Shown here: positions 1-6,878 of the stretch, piece after piece
Layout: each line of letters starts with the position of its first letter
How positions within the stretch are numbered: position 1 is the first letter of the stretch
Source: DASRYH01 sp035687245
GTDB taxonomy: Bacteria > Actinomycetota > Coriobacteriia > Anaerosomatales > PHET01
DNA: 15,973 nt
NCBI GenBank assembly: GCA_035687245.1
Contig: DASRYH010000040.1
Location: 1 to 15,973, forward strand
Direction of reading: 5' to 3'
Notes under the pieces: generated by a model
Database searches by the model: none
What the model was told of the DNA's origin: nothing
Seen by the model: the letters and a program-made list of their open reading frames with translations, nothing else
Program-made: the position numbers and the translations under genes

Positions 1-138
1 CCTCCCAAAGGCCTACATGGGGTGGCAGTCTCCGAAACGGACGGAACTGCAATCGTTCGACTTCGGCTATTCGCGCAATGGCTCGCGCCCGAGTACGTCG
101 TGTTTGTCGGGCGCTTCAAAGAAGGTCGCTCGATCTAG
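1..138 (+). CDS. C-terminal end of an unidentified protein (partial)
   Basis: Reading frame 1 is open from the first base to a TAG at 136-138 and encodes about 45 residues ending in FKEGRSI. The peptide looks protein-like, with alternating hydrophobic and charged residues such as IVRLRLFAQWLAPEYVVF. It is followed immediately by hairpins that look like transcript ends, which fits a true gene end. The start lies outside the window and I recognise no family. GC at third codon positions is only moderate (about 60%), similar to the secreted-protein gene that follows and lower than in the nuo genes, so coding is likely but not certain. Confidence 0.5.
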   Translation, partial: PPKGLHGVAVSETDGTAIVRLRLFAQWLAPEYVVFVGRFKEGRSI

Positions 139-193
139 TCAAGACGTTTCTTCGGTTCGAAGAGCGTCCAGTATCGCCCACCACGAACATACG

Positions 194-225
194 GAAGCCG
201 GTCCCTCTGGGGCCGGCTTCTTCTT
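194..225 (+). terminator. Rho-independent terminator after the upstream gene
   Basis: A 12-bp stem (194-205 with 209-220, one G-T wobble, 3-nt TCT loop) is followed by TTCTT. A second, imperfect hairpin (143-154 with 158-168, one bulge) sits just upstream, directly after the stop codon at 138. Together they probably end the preceding transcript and insulate the surface-protein gene. Confidence 0.75.
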
Positions 226-244
226 ATGCCGTGGTTCAGCTCAA

Positions 245-277
245 TTGGTTGCACCTAGCACCGTTGTATCCTATGCG
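245..277 (+). promoter_or_regulatory. Possible sigma-70-type promoter for the LRR surface protein
   Basis: Two overlapping weak candidates exist. One is TTGGTT (245-250), a 16-nt spacer and TATCCT (267-272). The other is TTGCAC (249-254), a 17-nt spacer and TATGCG (272-277). Both lie between the upstream terminator and the ribosome binding site at 311-318, where a promoter is expected. The matches to consensus are only partial. Confidence 0.35.
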
Positions 278-323
278 TGCGCCGTCGGGCGCGACCGGTG
301 GGCACTGGCAAGAGGGGGCAGCC

Positions 324-1985
324 ATGATCCGGTACTGGGGGCAGTCTGTTCGCATCCGACCTTTCTCGAGCGCAAAGAGGGGTGTGGTGCTAGCGGTGCT
401 CACTGTCGCCCTGCTGCTCCTCGGAGTAGCTCCCGTGTTTGCCAGCACCACCGTTGACTTCCCTGATCCCGCGCTGGAGACGGTGGTTCGAAATGCCCTG
501 GGCATCACGGTGGACCCAATCACGGACACGGATATGCAGACGCTCACGTACTTGAACGGGAACGGCGCTGGCATCAAGGATCTCACTGGCCTCGAGTACG
601 CGACCAGCCTGCAAGTGCTCTACCTCGACGACAACCAGATCACCGATATCAGTGCGCTTGCGGGCACGACGAACCTGACCCAGCTGACGGTCTTCAACAA
701 CCAGGTCACCGACATCAGCGTACTGGCGGGTCTCACGAAGCTCGCCACGGTCGGGCTTGCCAACAACGAAATCGCCGATATTGAGCCTCTGCGTCCGCTG
801 ACAGATCTCGATTCGGCGTTCATGCAGCACAACCGAATCAGTGACATAAGCCCGCTGGCCGATATGACGAAGCTTACGTACTTGTACGTGTATGAGAACT
901 TCCTCGATATCACGCCGGGCTCGCCCACCATGGAGATCGTCAATCAACAGCAGACCCGTGGGGCGACTGTTATCTACAGTCCGCAGAGGACCTTCTTCAC
1001 GATCACGCCGAGCGCGGGTGCCCACGGCACTGTGAGCCCCGGAACACGCCAGTTCCTTGAGCTCGACGAAAGCGTGACCTTCACGATCACGGCCGCAACT
1101 GGCTACCACGTCTCGGACGTGCTCGTCGACGGCACGTCGTTCGGCGCGCTGACGGACTACGCGTTCACAGATGTTGAGGCGAATCACACCATCGCTGCTG
1201 CCTTCGCTCCCAACGTCTACGCGATTGCCTACAACCTCAACGGTGGCGCCAACCCGATAGGCGCGCCCGCCAGCTACACATACGGAGTCTCACTCACGCT
1301 TCCCACGCCAACTCGGGCCGGCCACACCTTCGCCGGCTGGTACACGAGCGCGAGCCTCACCGGTTCACCCGTGACGGCGATCTCTGCCACCGACATCGGG
1401 GACAAGAGCTACTTTGCCAAGTGGACGGCCGTGCCTGCAGCCACCTACCAGATCACGGCAACCGCGGGAGCGGGCGGTTCGATCACGCCGGCCGGTTCCA
1501 CGAACGTGGCTTCCGGCGCGAATCAGAGCTACTCGATCACACCGTCCACTGGCTTCAAGGTTGCGGCTGTGATCGTGGACGGCACTTCGGTTGGCGCGGT
1601 AACGACCTACACCTTCGCAAACGTAACGTCCAATCACTCAATCTCGGCCACGTTTGCTGCCAAGACGAAGGTGAGCCTGGGCACACCCGTCGCCCCCAAG
1701 ACGATGAAGAGGTCCAAGTACTACACCGTGTACGGGTCCTTGAAGCCGCAGCACATGGCAGGCACCAAGCCGGTTCGGATCTACAAGTACAAGCGACTTG
1801 CCGGCAAGTGGAAGTACATGGGCTACGTGAAGGCGAGTGTCTACGATTACGGCTCCCAGTCCCGGTACAAAGTGAAGCTGAGGCTCGCATCCAAGGGGGA
1901 CTGGAGGCTGCGGGCGCAAGCACCCGCTGACACAAACCACCTCAAGACGTGGTCTCGGAAGTACGACTACGTCAAGGTCAAGTAG
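324..1985 (+). CDS. Secreted leucine-rich-repeat / InlB-repeat surface protein
   Basis: The protein has 553 aa. I chose ATG 324, not an upstream in-frame start, because an AGAGGGGG Shine-Dalgarno (311-318) precedes it and it places a classical signal peptide at the N-terminus: basic residues to 19, a hydrophobic core 21-39, and cleavage likely after VFA (40). Residues ~80-195 hold internalin-like ~22-residue leucine-rich repeats with the N-x-I-T/S-D-I-S pattern (for example DDNQITDISAL). Residues ~225-296 and ~375-446 are two copies of a divergent InlB B-repeat, each ending in VDGTS-x-G, an aromatic FT/FAN stretch, NH-[TS]-I and a final AF or TF. A Listeria-Bacteroides repeat (Flg_new type, AGHTFAGWY) lies between them at ~300-367. 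Residues ~447-553 form a Lys/Tyr-rich, very basic C-terminal domain. There is no LPXTG motif and no C-terminal membrane anchor. The likely role is extracellular binding or adhesion; the ligand is unknown. The gene is monocistronic between two terminators. Confidence 0.88.
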   Translation: MIRYWGQSVRIRPFSSAKRGVVLAVLTVALLLLGVAPVFASTTVDFPDPALETVVRNALGITVDPITDTDMQTLTYLNGNGAGIKDLTGLEYATSLQVLYLDDNQITDISALAGTTNLTQLTVFNNQVTDISVLAGLTKLATVGLANNEIADIEPLRPLTDLDSAFMQHNRISDISPLADMTKLTYLYVYENFLDITPGSPTMEIVNQQQTRGATVIYSPQRTFFTITPSAGAHGTVSPGTRQFLELDESVTFTITAATGYHVSDVLVDGTSFGALTDYAFTDVEANHTIAAAFAPNVYAIAYNLNGGANPIGAPASYTYGVSLTLPTPTRAGHTFAGWYTSASLTGSPVTAISATDIGDKSYFAKWTAVPAATYQITATAGAGGSITPAGSTNVASGANQSYSITPSTGFKVAAVIVDGTSVGAVTTYTFANVTSNHSISATFAAKTKVSLGTPVAPKTMKRSKYYTVYGSLKPQHMAGTKPVRIYKYKRLAGKWKYMGYVKASVYDYGSQSRYKVKLRLASKGDWRLRAQAPADTNHLKTWSRKYDYVKVK

Positions 1986-2031
1986 GGCTTAGCGGGAGCA
2001 ACACCGTCGGTAGGATCTAGCGTCGACATAA

Positions 2032-2080
2032 CGAGGCCCCGTCCGTCTGCTATGAGGATGTCGACGGGGCCTCGTCTATT
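2032..2080 (+). terminator. Terminator after the LRR surface-protein gene
   Basis: A perfect 12-bp inverted repeat (2032-2043 with 2063-2074) encloses a 19-nt loop and is followed by TCTATTCCT. It begins 46 nt after the stop at 1985. The loop is larger and the T-tract weaker than in a classic terminator, but the stem is very GC-rich. Confidence 0.7.
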
Positions 2081-2161
2081 CCTGTGCGGCCGCGTTCGCG
2101 GGCGGTCAGCCACCGATTCCGCGATGCACGTCGTGGCGGTCTGCGCGCCTCCCTCAGTCGC

Positions 2162-2188
2162 TTGGTTAGGCGCGGGTACAACTAGAGT
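2162..2188 (+). promoter_or_regulatory. Weak candidate promoter for the small stress-gene group
   Basis: TTGGTT (2162-2167) and TAGAGT (2183-2188) are separated by 15 nt, shorter than ideal. A GGGTAC (2174-2179) resembling a sigma-B-type -10 box lies inside the spacer, but no GTTT -35 element sits 13-16 nt upstream of it. A promoter is expected here because a terminator lies upstream and a well-spaced ribosome binding site lies downstream. Confidence 0.25.
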
Positions 2189-2222
2189 AGAACCCACGCA
2201 AGCTCGCTTGGAGGCGATACAG

Positions 2223-2369
2223 ATGCTCTGGACCATCATCGGCGTGCTGGTTCTGCTCTGGTTACTCGGCTTCAGCTTCCACATCGGTGGTTCGCTGATT
2301 CATCTGCTGATCGTCGTCGCACTCGTCTTGGTGATCGTCAATCTGATCTCAGGTCGTCGAGCCGCCTAG
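2223..2369 (+). CDS. lmo0937-type small membrane protein
   Basis: The product has 48 aa. ATG 2223 is preceded by GGAGG (2210-2214) at ideal spacing; longer in-frame starts upstream would run through the leader and add a basic, low-quality extension. The peptide starts MLWTIIGVLVLLWLLGF and has two hydrophobic segments (about residues 2-18 and 22-43) joined by a short SFHIGGSL turn, ending in GRRAA. This is the pattern of the lmo0937/DUF5670-type family of tiny membrane proteins, whose function is unknown and which often sit near stress genes. It lies 99 nt upstream of a YggT-family gene and close to a CsbD gene, supporting a role in envelope stress. The family assignment is from memory of the sequence pattern. 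Confidence 0.8.
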   Translation: MLWTIIGVLVLLWLLGFSFHIGGSLIHLLIVVALVLVIVNLISGRRAA

Positions 2370-2468
2370 ATCTTTCAGCCCTGCCAGGGACAGACCATAG
2401 CGGCCAGGAGGAACGGCCCGCGCCTACGTACAGCACAACTACGCGAGCTGAGAACAAGGGAGTAAGTC

Positions 2469-2870
2469 ATGTCTAGCGGCACAACGGCTTCGGTCAGTCG
2501 AAGTCAGGTTCACACAGAGACTAAGTCGCCCATCGAAACAGTGTTGGCGCGTATCGTCTGGTTCGTCTTCGGGCTGATCGAGGTCCTCATCGCGATTCGG
2601 TTCGTACTCGAGCTCTTCGGTGCCAACGCAGAGGCAGGATTCGTGAAGTTCATGTATGCAGTCTCCGATATCTTCATGACGCCATTCAACGCGGTCTTCA
2701 GCACGAGCAGGGTGTCCGGCGCAACCTTCGAGTGGAGCGCACTGGTCGCAATCGCCACCTATGCCTTGGTCGCATGGGGGCTCGTGGTTCTCATCGGTGT
2801 TGTGAGCCCGCGAAGCCACGCCGAGACGGTTGCGCGCGTGGAGTCGGGCGAAGACGTTCGAGCCGAGTAG
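2469..2870 (+). CDS. YggT family membrane protein
   Basis: The protein has 133 aa. ATG 2469 follows AAGGGAG (2457-2463 region). After a polar ~20-residue N-terminus come two strong membrane segments (about 26-50 and 88-113). The stretch between them contains the amphipathic sequence AVSDIFMTPFNAVF, the usual YggT-family arrangement of a short helix with a conserved proline between transmembrane helices. The C-terminal ~20 residues are charged and cytoplasm-like. YggT proteins are implicated in membrane integrity and osmotic tolerance in some bacteria; the molecular activity is unknown. The gene lies between two other small stress-type genes and is 39 nt upstream of the CsbD gene, so yggT and csbD are probably co-transcribed. 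Confidence 0.85.
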   Translation: MSSGTTASVSRSQVHTETKSPIETVLARIVWFVFGLIEVLIAIRFVLELFGANAEAGFVKFMYAVSDIFMTPFNAVFSTSRVSGATFEWSALVAIATYALVAWGLVVLIGVVSPRSHAETVARVESGEDVRAE

Positions 2871-2909
2871 TCCCTGCCAAGCACCACGAGACCGAGAGGT
2901 TGCGATCGT

Positions 2910-3080
2910 ATGGATGAGAACAACGTGGAAGAGATGAAGGGCCGCCTTAAGGAGGCTGCCGGCGTCGTCACGGGTGACGCCGAGATGAAGCGGGATGGCA
3001 AGGTAGACCAGTTCAGCGCCAAGGCCAAAGCTGCCATCGATTCGGCAGCCGAGAAGCTCAAGGACGCCGTCGACAAGTAG
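2910..3080 (+). CDS. CsbD family stress protein
   Basis: The product has 56 aa, starting MDENNVEEMKGRLKEAAG and ending EKLKDAVDK. ATG 2910 has GAGAGG at 2894-2899, 10 nt upstream. The sequence is hydrophilic, rich in Lys/Glu/Ala and lacks Cys and Trp. It carries the CsbD hallmark of an N-terminal K-G-x-x-K-E-x-x-G segment followed by a G-D-A-E-x-x-x-D-G-K-x-D-Q motif. CsbD is a sigma-B-controlled general stress protein in Bacillus subtilis; its biochemical function is unknown. The gene closes the three-gene stress group and is followed by a terminator-like hairpin and the phosphatase gene. It is short and easily missed by length filters. Confidence 0.87.
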   Translation: MDENNVEEMKGRLKEAAGVVTGDAEMKRDGKVDQFSAKAKAAIDSAAEKLKDAVDK

Positions 3081-3163
3081 GTCCTCGCGGGCGCGACCCT
3101 TTCGGTGAGCTCGCGTTGACAGCCGCAGCGGAGTCGCCCGCGGCAGCTCCACCACACGAAACG

Positions 3164-3190
3164 AGGCCGGTCCCGCGAGGGGTCGGCCTT
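3164..3190 (+). terminator. Terminator-like hairpin after csbD
   Basis: An 11-bp stem (3164-3174 with 3179-3189, two G-T wobbles) is closed by a GCGA tetraloop of the stable GNRA type. No real T-tract follows (TGCGCTGCTTGG), so termination may be partial. It separates the small stress genes from the phosphatase promoter. Confidence 0.5.
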
Positions 3191-3215
3191 GCGCTGCTTG
3201 GCCGAAGGCGAGGGC

Positions 3216-3239
3216 GTTTCGCTGGCAACGTTTGGGTAT
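3216..3239 (+). promoter_or_regulatory. Sigma-B-type promoter for the sensor phosphatase
   Basis: GTTT (3216-3219), a 14-nt spacer and GGGTAT (3234-3239) match the GTTT-N13-15-GGGTAT consensus of sigma-B/sigma-F-type general stress promoters. Transcription would start near 3246, leaving a short leader that contains GGGAGG (3250-3255) before ATG 3260. The assignment rests on motif and position only. Confidence 0.6.
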
Positions 3240-3259
3240 ATGTCGCGCAGGGAGGTCGA

Positions 3260-6200
3260 ATGGTATCGGGCACGACTCCGACGGGGCCGAACGAAGCTGC
3301 GCACGCGATAGGGGCGGGACTCGGTAAAGACACCACCGCAGCCGGACCGCGCGCAGTGCCGCGTCGCCTCGAGGTTCTCAGCGATACCAGCACGATCCTC
3401 ATCTCCGGGTCGGATCCCATCGCAGCGATCAAGCAGATCGCAGATATCGTCATGGACTATCTGGGCGCCGACGTCTTCTTCAACTACGTGCTAACCGACG
3501 ACCGGGCGCGGCTGCGCCTCAACGCGTGCGGTGGGGTGGACGAGCGCATCGCCAAGACCATCGAGCGCCTGGAGCTCGGCGAGGCCATCTGCGGGTGCGT
3601 TGCGCGCGACGGCGAGCCCATTGTCTCTGAAGACGTGCAGAACAACGGCGATATGCGAGCGAACCTCGTCCGCCGAATGGGCATTCGGTGCTACGCGTGC
3701 TGGCCTCTCAAAGTGGGCAGCGAGACTGTCGGCACGATGTCGTTCGGCACGCGGAAGCAGACCGCTTACGACCCACTCGATCTGAAGTTGATCCAGACAG
3801 TGGCAAGCCAGGTGTCCATAGCGATCGAGCGAAGCGTTCGCGAGCAGGCGCTTCGCCAAAGCGAGGAGCGTTTCCGCAGCGTGCTCGAGAGCACTCTGGA
3901 CTTGGCGTACCGTCGCGATCTTGCTACTGACACCTACGACTACCTGAGCCCGATCGTCGAAACGATGTTCGGCTACACGCCAGCGGAGTTCTCGGTCATG
4001 AGCCTCAGCGAAGTCGTGGCCTCGATGCACCCGAGCGACCTACTCGCCGTGACTCGCGAGCTCGAGGAGTCGCTGTCCACCGGGCGCATGAGCTGCGAGT
4101 ACCGGTTCAGGCATCGCGACGGGCACTACGTCTGGGTCTCTGACGTCGCCACGGTCACCTTCGATGATGCTGGACGGCCGCGTTACCGAACCGGCGTCGC
4201 GCGCGACATCTCCGAACAGCGCCGGAAGAAGGAGGCGCTCGCGGAGAGCGAGAAGCGGCTGTCGATGGCGCTTTCGGCGGGGCGAATGGCGGCTTGGGAC
4301 GTCGATCTGGTCACTGGGGAGACGCACTGGAACGACGATCACTACCGCCTCTTGGGCTACCAGGTGGGGGAGGTCGAACCGAGCTTTGGGGCGTTCCTCG
4401 CGCGCATTCATCCCGACGACCGCAAGCGTGCTCGCGAAGTGCAGGAGCGGGCGGCCCTACACGGCGGCGACTACTCTGCAGAGCTCAAGATCGAACTGCC
4501 CGACAAGACAATTGGGTGGATTCACGAGCTGGGACGGGTCGAGCTGAACCCTCAGGGAGAGGCCTCCCGGCTCTACGGCGTATTCGAGAACATCACTGAT
4601 CGCAAAGTGGCAGAGCAGCGGCGTGAGGAGACCATTCGGTTCGCCGAGGCCCTCAACCGGATCGACGCGGCCACGCACGCCAGCCTCGACGTGGACGGCA
4701 TCATGCAGAGCCTCGTGTCGCAGGCGCGAGCGGCGCTTGGGGTGGACGCGACAGTCATCGAACTGCGCGAAGGCGATACGTGGCCGGTGCGCTACGCATC
4801 GGGGCTCGCCGAAGACGCAGCGGGGCAACCGCTCACACCGGAGGACGCCGTGTTCTCCCGGGCGGTCGTTGATGCTGGCGAGATCCTCTGCATCGAGGAT
4901 GCTAGCCGCGACGAGCGCGTCGCCGCCCAGGCAGTCCCACACAGAATCAGCTCCGCCATGGGGATACCTCTCGTGGTGCGTGACGAGACTCTGGGCGTGT
5001 TGCTGATGTTGCAGTTCGGTCAGAAGAGGGCGTTCAGCGATCTCGAGCGCGACTTCGCCCTCAAGCTCGCCGCGTCGGCGTCCCTCGCGCTGGAGAACGC
5101 GCGTCTGTACGAGTCGGAGCGACGCTCGGCGACGCTTGCCGCGGCGCTCAACAGCGTCAACGAGATCCTGCTCGCGTCGCATACTGTGGAAGAGACGCTC
5201 GAGGCGATCGTGGAGCATACTGCCACCGCTATCGGGGCAGACAGGGTGGTCTACGCGCAGTTTGGGGACGACTCGTATTGCATCCGTCACGTCTTCGGCC
5301 TGTCGCAGCGCCTCATCGACGCAAAGCGCCCGATGTCAAATCTGGGATGGACCGCCGCCGAGCTTGCCGCGGGCCGGTACGCGTTCATTCCTGATGTGAT
5401 TGTCGACAGTTCGATCGTCTGGGAGCCACCTACCCCCGGCGACAACGCGGCGTTCATGCTGCTGCCGCTACGATTCAGGGGCGAGACGGTCGGCTTCTTG
5501 AGCTACGGATACGAGCGCGCCCGCGCCTTCGATGCAAAGGACGAGGAGTTTGCCGAAAGGCTGTCGCTCGCGATCAACCTCGCACACGAGAACGCGCACC
5601 TCTATGAGACCGAGCACGATATCGCCGAAACGCTGCAGGACACCCTGGTGGCGCTGCCAGACCGCATACCCGGGATCGTGTTCTCGCGCGCGTACGAAAG
5701 CGCGACGCTGGCCAGCGGGCGCGTGGGCGGCGACTTCATCGACGTGTTTCCAGTGGCCGAACACACCGTCGGGCTGACGCTTGGGGACGTATCGGGCAAG
5801 GGCATCGATGCCGCGGTGGCGACCTCCATGATTCGCACGACGCTGCGCGCGCACGCGATCGACCAGCTGCCGCCGTATGAGACAGTGGCGCGCGCCAACG
5901 CCATGATGCGGCGGTTCACGAGCGTGGAGTCGTTCGCCACCCTATGGTTCGGTCTGCTCAACACCAAGACCGGACAGTTGCGCTATGTTTCGGCAGGGCA
6001 TCCCCCGGCGCTCGTGCTCTCCCCGGATGGCGGACTCGCCCACCTCGAGACCGGCAGCCCGATCATCGGGGCGTTCGACGACGCCGTGTACTTCGAGTCG
6101 CACAGCATGCTGGGCCGCCACGAACGGCTCGTGCTCTACTCCGACGGTATGACCGAAGCGCGCTCAGCTGAAGGCGTGTTCCTCGGTCCGAGCGGTTTCG

Positions 6201-6343
6201 AGGCGTTGGTCACCAAGCGCGCCAGCCACCGCACCGTCGACCTAGCACCGGCACTTGTGACCGATGTTGTCGACTACAGCGCTGGCGTGTTGCGCGACGA
6301 CGCCGCAATCCTCGTGGTGGAGGCCAATCGGCTGCGCCGTTAG
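3260..6343 (+). CDS. GAF-PAS-PAS-GAF-GAF-PP2C sensor phosphatase (RsbU/SpoIIE type)
   Basis: The protein has 1027 aa and is cytosolic, with no membrane segment or signal peptide. ATG 3260 follows GGGAGG (3250-3255); an in-frame start at 3116 would place the terminator and promoter inside the gene. The approximate domain order is GAF 37-192, PAS 200-322, PAS 328-452, GAF 458-615, GAF 622-780 and a SpoIIE-type PP2C phosphatase 790-1022. The phosphatase metal-binding motifs are intact: GGDF (D825), GDVSGKG (D843), YSDG (D962) and RDD (D1013/D1014), so it should be an active Ser/Thr phosphatase. Known relatives (RsbU, RsbP) dephosphorylate an anti-anti-sigma factor to release a stress sigma factor. 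No RsbV or RsbW partner is in the window. The first GAF domain has Cys residues at 90, 111, 113, 144 and 147. The signals sensed are unknown. Confidence 0.92.
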   Translation: MVSGTTPTGPNEAAHAIGAGLGKDTTAAGPRAVPRRLEVLSDTSTILISGSDPIAAIKQIADIVMDYLGADVFFNYVLTDDRARLRLNACGGVDERIAKTIERLELGEAICGCVARDGEPIVSEDVQNNGDMRANLVRRMGIRCYACWPLKVGSETVGTMSFGTRKQTAYDPLDLKLIQTVASQVSIAIERSVREQALRQSEERFRSVLESTLDLAYRRDLATDTYDYLSPIVETMFGYTPAEFSVMSLSEVVASMHPSDLLAVTRELEESLSTGRMSCEYRFRHRDGHYVWVSDVATVTFDDAGRPRYRTGVARDISEQRRKKEALAESEKRLSMALSAGRMAAWDVDLVTGETHWNDDHYRLLGYQVGEVEPSFGAFLARIHPDDRKRAREVQERAALHGGDYSAELKIELPDKTIGWIHELGRVELNPQGEASRLYGVFENITDRKVAEQRREETIRFAEALNRIDAATHASLDVDGIMQSLVSQARAALGVDATVIELREGDTWPVRYASGLAEDAAGQPLTPEDAVFSRAVVDAGEILCIEDASRDERVAAQAVPHRISSAMGIPLVVRDETLGVLLMLQFGQKRAFSDLERDFALKLAASASLALENARLYESERRSATLAAALNSVNEILLASHTVEETLEAIVEHTATAIGADRVVYAQFGDDSYCIRHVFGLSQRLIDAKRPMSNLGWTAAELAAGRYAFIPDVIVDSSIVWEPPTPGDNAAFMLLPLRFRGETVGFLSYGYERARAFDAKDEEFAERLSLAINLAHENAHLYETEHDIAETLQDTLVALPDRIPGIVFSRAYESATLASGRVGGDFIDVFPVAEHTVGLTLGDVSGKGIDAAVATSMIRTTLRAHAIDQLPPYETVARANAMMRRFTSVESFATLWFGLLNTKTGQLRYVSAGHPPALVLSPDGGLAHLETGSPIIGAFDDAVYFESHSMLGRHERLVLYSDGMTEARSAEGVFLGPSGFEALVTKRASHRTVDLAPALVTDVVDYSAGVLRDDAAILVVEANRLRR

Positions 6344-6410
6344 CGCGCGTCGACCCTCTTGTCTCCGTTTGTATCGGGACTCATCCTCGGCATCCGTCCA
6401 AAGGTCTATT

Positions 6411-6431
6411 CTTCGACAAGTGAAGTCGAGG
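6411..6431 (+). promoter_or_regulatory. Hairpin just upstream of the PAS-protein ribosome binding site
   Basis: A 7-bp stem (6411-6417 with 6425-6431, one G-T wobble, 7-nt loop) ends 3 nt before the likely Shine-Dalgarno GGAGTG (6434-6439). It has no T-tract, so it is more likely a leader structure than a terminator. No convincing promoter is visible in the 105-nt gap after the phosphatase gene. Confidence 0.3.
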
Positions 6432-6448
6432 AATGGAGTGATGGCCGC

Positions 6449-6835
6449 ATGTCCGCAGATTCCGCAGTCTCTGCACCGGTAGATGCCAAGGTCGCCTTGG
6501 TCGACCCCGCTTCGATGACGGTCGTCTGGATGAACGAAGCGGCCGCATCCGACCTGCCCGGTGGTGCCACCGGCATCGGGCGTCCCCTCGCGGAAGCTGT
6601 CCCGCTCACGGCGTCGCTCGGACTTGCCGAAGCGGCCGCGCAAGTGGCCACCACAGGGAGGCCAGAGCATCGCCGGGTCGCGCTCGTCTCGACGGCGAAG
6701 GGCAGTCTCATCATCGTCGCCTCTGTTTACCGGCTGCCCGGCGGTGAGCTGCTCGTCGTGCAGGACCGCACCTTCCAGGCGGGTGCCGGCCGCGCTCCTT
6801 CGGCAGGCGCCGGCCGTGGGAGAACGGGCCGCTAG
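6449..6835 (+). CDS. Small single-domain PAS-like protein
   Basis: The protein has 128 aa. ATG 6449 follows GGAGTG (6434-6439); an ATG at 6441 is out of frame, and the in-frame start at 6359 would add a leader-like extension. Residues ~13-107 look like one PAS fold: VALVDPASMTVVWMNEAA is the typical opening strand pair with the asparagine, and two late strands (SLIIVASVYRL and GELLVVQD) form the sheet's end. The tail (110-128) is rich in Gly, Ala and Arg. There is no output domain, so it may be a partner or ligand sensor for a separate protein. It lies 105 nt downstream of the sensor phosphatase and may belong to the same stress-signalling unit; that link is inference. The PAS call is moderate and no ligand can be predicted. 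Confidence 0.65.
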   Translation: MSADSAVSAPVDAKVALVDPASMTVVWMNEAAASDLPGGATGIGRPLAEAVPLTASLGLAEAAAQVATTGRPEHRRVALVSTAKGSLIIVASVYRLPGGELLVVQDRTFQAGAGRAPSAGAGRGRTGR

Positions 6836-6860
6836 AGGTACCCGCAGCGCGCGTGTGCGG

Positions 6861-6869
6861 TGCTAGACT
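6861..6869 (+). promoter_or_regulatory. Extended -10 promoter of the ABC-F gene
   Basis: TGC-TAGACT is an extended -10 element (TGn plus TANNNT). No good -35 box is visible 17 nt upstream. The final T at 6869 predicts a transcript start at about 6876-6879, virtually on the GTG start codon at 6879. Confidence 0.5.
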
Positions 6870-6878
6870 TCAACGGTT

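Noticed and set aside
78..323. Longer N-terminus for the LRR protein starting at 78
   Set aside because: It would run through the terminator at 194-225 and bury the signal peptide; ATG 324 has a good ribosome binding site.
2174..2179. GGGTAC as a sigma-B -10 box for the lmo0937-type gene
   Set aside because: No GTTT-like -35 element at 13-16 nt upstream; the closest (GTCG) matches only 2 of 4 bases.
2406..2411. AGGAGG as the ribosome binding site of a small unannotated gene
   Set aside because: No ATG, GTG or TTG start lies at a suitable distance; the motif falls in the loop of a weak GGCC hairpin.
3116..3259. Longer N-terminus for the phosphatase starting at 3116
   Set aside because: It would include the terminator-like hairpin and the sigma-B-type promoter; ATG 3260 has GGGAGG just upstream.
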